Of a stretch of DNA of 64,000 nt, positions 56,227 through 64,000 are shown piece by piece. The position numbers and the translations under genes are program-made. This stretch comes from Panicum virgatum (Eukaryota; Streptophyta; Magnoliopsida; Poales; Poaceae): positions 47,136,930-47,200,929 of the forward strand of contig NC_053148.1 in assembly GCF_016808335.1 (NCBI RefSeq), written 5' to 3'. Numbering within the stretch: the first letter of the stretch is position 1; every line of letters begins with the position of its first letter. A model generated the notes under the pieces. The model worked only from the letters and a program-made list of their open reading frames with translations, had not been told where the DNA came from and ran no database searches.

Positions 56227-57473
56227 TGATTGATGACAACACAACCAAAGCAAGCAAGATGAATTGCAAGAATAAGAAATTGATACCAAATTGAAAAGTT
56301 AGAAACTACTTAGCTTGCTCGGATGAAATTTCAATGCTCATTTTAAAAACCACCGGCATTTGATTAGTCTATAGGACGAAATACTTCCGGCTTGATAGCA
56401 ATTGTGAAACAATGGCTTGTGGCCAATGTAAGACAATTGTGTGGTTTGAACCATATGAGCAATGTAAATTTTTGTACCTTAGTCCATGGGATCATCAAAT
56501 TGCACTTCTCCCCCATATTGACTAAGTACCTCCCCCTATCACCATGCATCCTTTTGTATTGCATTTTTCATTCCTCCCCCTTACTAATGGCATCATTTAC
56601 TCCAAACTATTTGCTTCCTTTTAGGGTACATTTCTCCCCCTTTGTCATCAAACACCTAAAAGCTTCATAACCACTAACAGCAAGGAGCATTAGTAGCAAA
56701 AGGAATTTACTAGTGATAGAGTGTTATACCCACTAAATTTGGTATATCTCCCTTTGTTTGAACAAGCTCCCTTTTTTCAAAGCTTGTGGCACTTCTCATC
56801 TTAACACCAATTGTGACTTGTAGGGGTAGTGTTCAAAATAAATTTGAACTCATGGAGATAGCTCTAGGTGACTACAACAAATAGCACTTGTAAAGCATAT
56901 TAGTCACACAAACGTAAGTTATAGAGTTAGTTCCCTCTAAATGTGTGCATTAGTGTTTGAAACACTTTAAACAAATATATGCACTTGTAATTCACATAAT
57001 GGGGATTTAACTTCATAACTTACTAATCAAGGCATCATAAGCACGCAATTGATACCAAAATCATTTTTACCACGAATATGAGAGATATCAAATTACAAAA
57101 TATGCTATGAAAGACATATGCCATGTGAGAGAATCAATTAAGCTCATGTAGGTTACAACAAGATATGAATAAGGCATGGATAACCTACCATGTGAAATTT
57201 CTAGGAAGGCATATCAAATGAAAGATACCAATAGTAAAGGTAAGATCATGCAATCCTAGAGAGGCATTGAGCTACAATGATGCATGAAGGATATCAAATG
57301 AATTGAGATCATCCTTTTACCTTGCTCATTACCTCATATGTAGGGAAGGGGAATTTGGGTCACTAATCTTTAATTCATAACTTGGCTTTAATTCAACTTT
57401 ACATGATGCATCCCTACTCATGCATCCCAAACCTTGCCAAGCCTCCAAATTCCCCGTTGTGCTTGTTTGGCGC

Positions 57474-59389
57474 CTAAGTTTTAGGAATCCAAACCTTTTG
57501 AGAGCCATCCATGGTATGAATAATATCCTTGGGCACCCAAATAGGCCGGTTCCATCCATATGTTCTCCACCCCATGACATGAGCTACCACCTTGCCATTC
57601 TTCTTCTTTTCAAGTATGTAGTGGTTGCTCTTTTGCTTGTTCTTGTGGGTGGGCTTGGTGTACATGTATGACGCCTTCAAGTTTGGAGATGTATTTTTCT
57701 TGATCTCCTTAGCCTTCTTGTGTCCCTTCTTGCTCTTGTTCAAGTTCTTGGGCTTGCCATTTTCTTTGCCCTTTCCTTTGCTCTCTTTTTCCTTACATTG
57801 GTAGGACTTGTGGCCTTCTTTGCAACACTTGAAGCAAGTCACGGTTTCTCCCTTCTCAAGCTTCTTCACGCCTGCGGAGGTGTTATCTTGAGAAGGTTGG
57901 GCTTACTCTTGAGTGTACTTTCCTTTGAGCCGCCTCAAGTCCGTATATAGTCTTTCTACCTCTTGCTTGAGCTCATCATTCTCCTTGCCAATGAGATCAT
58001 CACATATTTCTACAACCACATTCTCATTGCAAGGGGTTAGATCACAAGAGGTAGACACATCTACCTTGACAATGGGAATAGCACAAGGAATATTGCAAGG
58101 AAATGATTTATCCGATGATGATTCACTTTTAGATTCAAGACTCTTATATTTCATTTTAAACTCTTCATGCTCATTGTCTAACAAATTGTATTTGTTTAGC
58201 AAGTTCTCATATCTTGAGACAAATGAGGCATGAAGTTTTTCTTTAGCCTTGAGAGCTTTGATTTCTTTATTTTGTTTACTGAGATGTTCTTGTTGATTAT
58301 GGAGAAGTGTCATCATCTCACTAATTTCATCAGTTTCAACATCGGATTCATCATTGGAGAAGGAGTCATCACTTACATCGTTATTACCTTGTACCATGAG
58401 ACACATGGGAGGTGGTGATGATCTCCGAGGGCGATGGGTGGTGGAGCTCTTGGAATTTTTCTTGTGACTTGAGCTTTCACCACTTTTCTTGGGCTTGTAG
58501 ATGGCGGAGAGAGAGCTTGAAATCTTGATTTGTTCTTTTTCTTTGCCATCTTCTCCATCCCAACCGCACTCCCTCTAATGAGAGTTTTGTACCCAAGCTC
58601 ATAGAGCTCATGTACATGCTCAGCAATCTTGCAGTGATGGTATAGCACGGCCCTTGGATATTCTTCATCGCTTGAACTTGATTCATCATCACTCTCATCC
58701 TCTTCTTCTTCTTCTTCACTTGAGTTTGATGAGTCTTGTCGCCTTGGTTGATATTTGCATGAATGCTTGGCGGCAAGACTTTTGCGGCTTGAAGAAGAGG
58801 TGGACTCTTGCTCCTTCTTTGTCATTCCCATACTATACTCATGAGCAATGATTTGGTTGATGACTTGGTTGGGTGTAAGCTTGACCAAGTCTTCCTTTTG
58901 CAAGAGTGTGTTGATGATGTTATAGTCGGGCTTGCGAAGGCTTCGGAGAATCTTGCGGTTGATTTCTTCATCTTTAAGTTGATTGAGACCTAAGGCATTG
59001 ATTTCATTGACAAGAGTATTTAATCGTGAATACATGTCATGAGCATTTTCATTGGGAAGTTGCTTAAAGCTACTAAGCTCCTCGCCAAGAATATGATATT
59101 TTTGATTGACAACATCCTTTGTGCCCTCATGATTCTCGACAATTTGCTTCCATAGCTTATGAGCATTTTCCTTAGCAAAAACACGATTAAAAATACTATC
59201 ACATAACGAGGACAATAGAATTGATATAGCAATGACATCATATTGTCTCTCGGCCTTAGTCTCATTTTTCTTGCCTAATTCGGTGACACGCCAAACATTA
59301 AGCCCACGGGCTTGGAGATGTACTTGCATAAGCACTTTCCATCGAGGAAAACCCGTGCCATCGAAAAATGGAGCCCTATCGGTACTCAT
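57474..59389 (-). pseudogene. Copia gag polyprotein gene, disrupted
   Basis: From the ATG at 59389 the first 338 codons hold a DUF4219/UBN2-type Copia capsid region: FDGTGFPRWKVLMQVHLQAR near the N terminus, then LWKQIVENHEGTKDVVNQKY and INRKILRSLRKPDYNIINTL. An acidic Ser/Glu run follows. Coding continues in another frame (58406-57903, coiled-coil-like, Lys/Glu-rich), so a frameshift lies at about 58373-58406. An in-frame TAA at 57903 separates it from the same-frame CCHC zinc knuckle (CFKCCKEGHKSYQC) in 57869-57474. The intact protein would coat element RNA in virus-like particles. With one frameshift and one stop, this copy probably relies on gag and pol from relatives. Confidence 0.85.
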
Positions 59390-59500
59390 CCCTTACCCGG
59401 ACATGATACTCACTCGACGGTGAAGTCGACGGGTCTCCTACGAGCTTTCTCACAAATTTACCAATGGAATTGGCTAATCCTCATAAGAGGTGTGAGACCA

Positions 59501-59513
59501 GGCTCTGATACTA
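59501..59513 (-). other. Primer-binding site (initiator tRNA-Met type)
   Basis: Two bases inside the LTR the minus strand reads TAGTATCAGAGCC, matching the plant initiator tRNA-Met primer-binding site TGGTATCAGAGC with one mismatch. It marks the right LTR as the 5' LTR. Confidence 0.85.
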
Positions 59514-59515
59514 AT

Positions 59516-60904
59516 TGAAAGGATCACCGTGATGTCCGACCCTAGAGGGGGAGGGGGTGAATAGGGTCGCTAATTCGCTTTCTAACCTAGGGCTCAAACT
59601 ATTTGCATAAAATAAACCTAACACGTCCTACACATACTAGTTATTACCAATATTTATCTATGCTACTCTCTACTTACCTCAAAAGACTTGCAATCTATAG
59701 CCAATCCTAATCAAACTAACTAGGAAAGTAAAGGAACGCAAGATAGAGTAAATGCGGAAACGTAATACGGTAAGTAAAGTGGTAAGGGCAAGAGGGATGC
59801 AAACTCTCGAGTAGACACGGTCATGTAACGTGGTTCGGCTCAAACGCCTACGTCCACGGGACACCGAGGCTCTTCCGATCACCGTCTTGCGCTAGGCCAC
59901 CAAGGCGCACCGGCAAGCAAAGGCAAATGCCCACAAGACACCAGTCTCGCGCACCGCCACCGTCTCTCTCGGTCACCCTGCCGAAATCCACTACGGAGCT
60001 TCTCCACCAAGGAGGGGGTCTCCTCTTCCCCCGTACAAAGTGTCGGCACTGCTCCACACCAAGTCGGAGGGTCGTCGACGGGAATGCTTTGCTTGCCTCG
60101 GCAAGACTTCTCTTAAACTAGCTCTCTCAAGAACTAAGCCTATATAAGTGCACAAAGCACTCTCTCAAAGCTTCTCACAAGCTAGATATAGCACTAAGCA
60201 CTTCTAGGATGGTTGGTGATGGATCTTTGCTTGTGCAGCACTTTCTTCAGCTCTTGAGGCTTCCAACCATGTGTGACAACCGGCCATGGGGGTATATATA
60301 GGCAGCACAAGCAAATATAGCCATTGGAGAAAAACTGCCTGAAAAGTACCTAACGCCGGTTAATCCGACGCTCCCCCAATAGCCATCGTCGGTTGAACCG
60401 GTGAATGTAATCTGCCCGACTGAAATATTAGCCGTTACTTGTACGGGCAATTAACCGATGTAGCGTCGGTTCAACCGGTGAACGTAGTTGTCCTCTGGTC
60501 AACTGAAAAACCAATTCTCTGGACAACTACACCGACGTAATTGACCGGTGCATTATCGTTTCAACTGATGTATGCATTTTTCTTGGTCTTATTCTGCCAT
60601 TGCACCGACGTATTCAATATTTTCATCGTCGGTTCATCCGTTGCACTCTGCTAACTGAGTTTTCTCGGAGCCCATTGCACCGGTGAGTGTAATTTGCCTC
60701 ACGCCGGTTTAACCGGTGAGTGCAAATTACCTCTGTCTTGGTCCTTTCGACCTGATTTTTTCGGGGTTTTGTATCTTTTCATCCCTTGGACCTATAAGCC
60801 TGATAATAATCATCTTAACATATATATTAGTCCAAGTGTTGTGTGTGTCATTAATCGCCAAAACATTATATTGAAATATGGCACGAGAGACCATTTTCGC
60901 TACA
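59516..60904 (-). mobile_element. 5' LTR (right copy) of the Copia-type element
   Basis: It begins TGAAAGGATCACC and ends TTTTCGCTACA in plus orientation and is 1389 bp. It lacks the MITE present in the left LTR but carries an 8-bp insertion near 59915 (gcaagcaaaggcaaatg) absent from the partner. It abuts the tRNA-Met-type primer-binding site on its inner side. Confidence 0.88.
60293..60300 (-). promoter_or_regulatory. TATA box in the Copia 5' LTR
   Basis: The minus strand reads TATATATACC within the LTR, upstream of gag in element orientation. The same sequence is kept in the left LTR near 55597. Confidence 0.5.
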
Positions 60905-60960
60905 ATCTCCCTTTTTTTGGTGATTGATGACAACACAACCAAAACAAGCAAGATGAATTG

Positions 60961-61079
60961 CTTTGGGAACTTTTGCTATAATTTTGTGTAACTCAACACA
61001 TCCCTTGGAACCTATGCATTTTCCAAGTTAAATTCAAGTTGTGTAACTCAACTTTGGGAACTTTTGCTATAATTTTGTG
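60961..61079. repeat. Duplicated host segment at the right flank of the Copia element (offset 91 bp)
   Basis: A 28-bp sequence beginning CTTTGGGAACTTTTGCTATA occurs at 60961-60988 and again at 61052-61079. The 32-bp segment at 61011-61042 (ending TTAAATTCAAGTTGT) is repeated with one mismatch just left of the element at 54612-54643. The arrangement resembles a broken satellite-like tandem repeat at the insertion site. Confidence 0.75.
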
Positions 61080-61451
61080 GCATTTGTTGATAATACGAAA
61101 AATCAGAAGATCATAAAGTTTCATTTGTGGAGTAGTTTTTCTTCATTTTGTTGATAATATGAAAAACAAAACTCGCATGAGAAATTTAGGAAAGGCATTT
61201 AAAGATCGCAAGTCGTAACATCCTAAGAGCTCCATTACATAAACCATCATTTGAACATTCCAAGTTCCAAACAAAACACACCTTTGAATAGTCTCTCAAA
61301 AAGAAGAACCGCCCAAGCTCACCTACCAGCTGGTCAGCACTAATAAAGAAGGCACCATCCTCCTGGCTTCCTCTGCTCGCCCCTCCCAAAAGGTAGCAGA
61401 AGGGGGAGACTAGGAGGCACCGAGGCAGTCCACACTCGACAGAGAAGAGAG
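61080..61451 (+). promoter_or_regulatory. Upstream region and 5' UTR of the LTPG gene
   Basis: No separate gene is visible. The sequence is AT-rich to about 61250 and then becomes C/A-rich; a taataaag motif near 61340 could serve as a TATA-like element. The ATG at 61452 is the first in frame. Confidence 0.3.
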
Positions 61452-63663
61452 ATGGCGATGCGGATGGCGGCGGCTGCGGCGGTCGCGGCGGTGTTGTGCG
61501 TGCTGGCGCCCCCCGCGGCGGCGCAGACGACGAAGACGCCGGACTGTGCGGCGAAGCTGACGCCGTGTGCGCCGTACATAAACACGACGGGGACGCCGCC
61601 GGAGGCCTGCTGCGGGTCGATCAAGGACGCCGTCCAGAACGACCTCCAGTGCCTCTGCGGGCTCTACGCCTCGCCGGAGATCTTCAAGGCCTTCAACATC
61701 AACGTCACCCAAGCCCTCGGCGTCTCCAAGCGCTGCGGCCTCGCCGACACCACCGAAGCCTGCAAGAGTAACTCTCCTTTCATCTTCCGGCGCCGAACAA
61801 GTGTTCTTCATTTACCTTTCCGACGATCTGGTTATCCAGCTTCCAATTTGCAGCGATCAGTTAGAACAATCATTAAAGCAAGCATCTTTAGCGATCAATT
61901 TGTCATGTGCAGTGGTCGATTTGCGCTAGTAGGCATCAGATAGACTAGATGCAGGTGGTTAATCAGGCAGCAACACAAGGCCGGACAGGTGTGCAAAGGG
62001 CCCGTGACTCGCATTTCCGCGTTTGTTGCTACTTGCTAGTGGCGTGCGGCGTAGGGTCTTGCTTTGCTGTCTCCATCAAGTCAAAGGCAACACTGGGGAA
62101 ACATCTAGTTGGAAGTTGAAATAAGCTTCATGATCCGTGCCGCTATGAGGCTTGGAGTCATAAAAATACAGATGCCATATGCTCCCCCAGTCAGCCCCGT
62201 GAGGAGCTTAGTTTAATCTAGCATTCTAGCCGTGTGACACTCTGTATTCCCTTAAAATATACCATTATCTTAGGCTCTCAGCTCAGTCTTGGATGACTTG
62301 CCATAGCAGAAATCCAGGATAATATTTACAAGCCCATTCAGAAAATATCTAGTTTGACCCGATGTAGTAGATCCTGGTTTTGTATAGAACTTTCGTGCAG
62401 TACCCTGTACGTGTAACTTCCAATAGAGTTCCAAAATTCGTTAATCAATTCTGAAAGCAGCAATCCATATATTTTGGTACAAGGCGTACTGTATCCATCC
62501 AAGTGTCCCACTTTAATTCTACACTAGCTATAGCTAGTCTTTTCTTCAAATAATTTTGAGGTGTCCCTTTTGGTGTTTTCTGATAAATGTCTTAAATTTT
62601 CAATTTTACAGGCCTTCAGCTATAGTAATTCTTAATTACCAAATAAAATTTCCTGTGTTAATAAATTTCAATTGTGAAGTTAGGGAAAATTGGTTCAAGT
62701 CATACATATTGAGTTAGAAAATTTTCATAGATCATATTACTTAACATAGGGTGTCAGGGTGAAGCACATTTAAATTGACCCCTGGCAAAGGTGAAAACAT
62801 GACGCACTAACATGCTTAAAGTTTCTGTATGGTTAGGCATGGTCCCAAGGATTACTATCGTCAACAATGTAGCACATTCATTTGCCGATTAGATCGTTGC
62901 TGTATGTGCATATCCACTAAGAAAAACTGTTATTGGCAGAAGCCACCAGCTACTGAAATAGATAATAAATGCATTACAAACTAGTTGCCCCATCTTTTTT
63001 GAATTGATGACAGGATTGCTACCAAACAACTCTCCGTAGGCCAGCGGAGCACTATGTTAACAGTATAGTTTTAGCTTTAGCATAACTGATGGTGGTCCAG
63101 CAATGATTCACATGAACAGTTTGAGCTAAATGGAACTTATTCGCAATCTGTTGGGCTTGGGCCTGCCTAACAGAGTGATGCTCATATTGTTTTAGTGCTG
63201 CTGCTTTTATATGCTAGTCACACTTGCCAATTTTCGATGCAGTATCTAAGCTGAATCCTTATAGTTCGAAGCCTTATAGTTCAAAGCATAAGAGCTGCAC
63301 ACTGACCCACTGCTTCAAAGTAATGGATGGAATTCTGGTTCTGCACTGGCATTAGCAAACTCTTCATAAACAAACTAGCAGTATATTTATTTGGTTTTAT
63401 GATATGTCTCAATGTTTGTAAATGTAACTTCCTTGGTATAAAACTTCTTTAACTGAATTAGCTGGCATTATATGTCAACTGCACATGAAGAGCCCTTGTT
63501 TAAACCTGTATGTTTCCAAACAGCACCAAGACAACGAGCTTTTGACCTCAAACTCTACGTTCTTGCAGGTCCTCCTCCATCAGGTGGTGGAAGCAACACT
63601 CTGTCATTCGGTTTCCCAGGATTGATGAGCTTGTTCCTAGCTTTGTGGTCTGTGTTGGCATAA
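61452..63663 (+). CDS. LTPG: GPI-anchored non-specific lipid transfer protein (LTPG type)
   Basis: Secreted protein expected at the outer face of the plasma membrane and in the cell wall, where LTPGs carry lipids for cuticle or suberin. Two exons, 61452-61767 and 63569-63663 (GT-AG, phase 1), give 136 residues, a normal family length. A signal peptide (about 1-24) ends APPAAA. The mature part has the complete eight-cysteine motif: C32, C39, CC53-54, CLC67-69, C95 and C104. Two N-glycosylation sequons lie at 44 (NTT) and 84 (NVT). Exon 2 encodes a Pro/Ser/Gly linker and a hydrophobic tail (FPGLMSLFLALWSVLA), the layout of a GPI-attachment signal with the omega site near the SGGGSN segment. The 1801-bp intron has no sign of another coding exon. 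The nearest family members cannot be fixed by eye. Confidence 0.9.
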
Positions 63664-64000
63664 GATCCATCACGCTATTACTAGATTACCTTTGTTTGAT
63701 CCCGCAGTAGATGATTTACTACAACGTTCTGAGATGGTGATGCTATGGCTGTGCATCGATACAATCAGCATTTGTTTTTGCTGTGTATTCATATAGTCCG
63801 GCAGTAGAAGTGATGGATCTGAACTAGAATTTCTCATTGCTTTCTTCATTGTGCTGTATTAAATTTGGATAATTACATCAAATGTTCTTGCTACCATGTA
63901 ATTCACGGGTCACTTTGATCTGAAGCACGAAGCAGCCACTACAGTGAAAGCTGCACTGGAGATGCTGAGGCAAATGTTTCCCTTTCTCAGGAGGAGGATG
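63664..64000 (+). other. 3' UTR and downstream flank of LTPG
   Basis: No new gene starts in the last 337 bases. An AT-rich segment near 63855 (gtattaaatttggataatta) is a plausible 3'-end region. The window ends in GC-richer sequence whose nature cannot be judged. Confidence 0.35.

Larger units (their letters stand above)
54644..60960 (-). mobile_element. Gag-only Copia-type LTR retrotransposon, minus strand
   Basis: Two similar LTRs (54644-56210 and 59516-60904) flank about 3.3 kb. On the minus strand the order is LTR, primer-binding site, gag, polypurine tract, LTR. Only gag is coded: pol (protease, integrase, reverse transcriptase) is absent, and 57474-56227 is AT-rich non-coding DNA. This fits the TR-GAG class of non-autonomous retrotransposons. 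The right LTR is followed outward by 56 bp (60905-60960) that duplicate the internal polypurine-side sequence at 56211-56266, so the right limit is not a simple LTR end. Confidence 0.85.

Noticed and set aside
61410..61811. 133-codon minus ORF over LTPG exon 1
   Set aside because: Antisense shadow of the LTPG exon, which has a full eight-cysteine motif on the plus strand.
1..64000. CRISPR arrays, prokaryote-type defence systems or tRNA/rRNA genes
   Set aside because: No regular spacer-repeat array, clustered prokaryotic-style genes or RNA gene structure was seen; the window is plant nuclear DNA.

Overview
This window is nuclear DNA from a flowering plant, almost certainly a grass (Poaceae, probably the panicoid side). 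It has GC-rich intron-containing genes set in a dense, nested field of plant transposable elements: hAT, CACTA, PIF/Harbinger, Mutator, Helitron, LINE, and Gypsy and Copia LTR elements. There are no operons, prokaryotic features, rRNA or tRNA genes that I can support. I cannot fix the genus from the sequence alone.

Three intact host genes are supported by domain content and consistent GT-AG splicing. (1) 32590-35274 (+): a clade-C auxin response factor (ARF10/16/17 type) of 688 residues in three coding exons, carrying a near-perfect miR160 target site at 34048-34068. (2) 49191-53105 (+): a nine-exon USP39/SAD1-type splicing factor of 541 residues, whose ubiquitin-protease fold has lost the catalytic Cys and His. 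(3) 61452-63663 (+): a two-exon, 136-residue GPI-anchored non-specific lipid-transfer protein. A fourth gene, a small cathepsin-propeptide (I29) gene at 5480-5943 (-), is broken by a frameshift and a 140-bp hAT MITE.

Layout: 1-3491, 3' part and 3' LTR of a Gypsy-type element. 3704-4660, hAT element. 5480-5943, I29 pseudogene. 7275-10858, truncated LTR element carrying a nested CACTA element. 10859-23523, mostly gene-free DNA with MITEs, microsatellites and an 852-bp Mutator-like element. 23524-about 26060, a TGTAAC-type LTR-like repeat containing a 97-bp palindrome-bearing array. 26951-29356, a hAT element with a C-terminally deleted transposase. 29942-30218, truncated LINE. 32000-35274, ARF. 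35275-39641, repeat-rich DNA ending in a Helitron-like 3' terminus. 43988-44466, hAT MITE. 44885-48234, PIF/Harbinger-type element containing a solo Gypsy LTR. 49191-53105, USP39. 54644-60960, gag-only Copia element. 61452-63663, LTPG.

The host genes do not form a pathway; they are unlinked functions (auxin transcription control, pre-mRNA splicing, extracellular lipid transfer). The most informative part is the transposon stratigraphy. Many insertions keep exact target-site duplications (TSDs), so the order of events can be read: a solo LTR inside a PIF element, a MITE inside one LTR whose partner LTR is the empty site, and a CACTA element inside a truncated LTR element. I found no convincing evidence of a wholly new biological system. 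The best second-look items are the two related hAT elements with perfect TSDs, the anomalous outer flank of the Copia LTR, the MITE-interrupted I29 gene, the hairpin-bearing CACTA ends and the 97-bp GCGGACNGTCCGC array.
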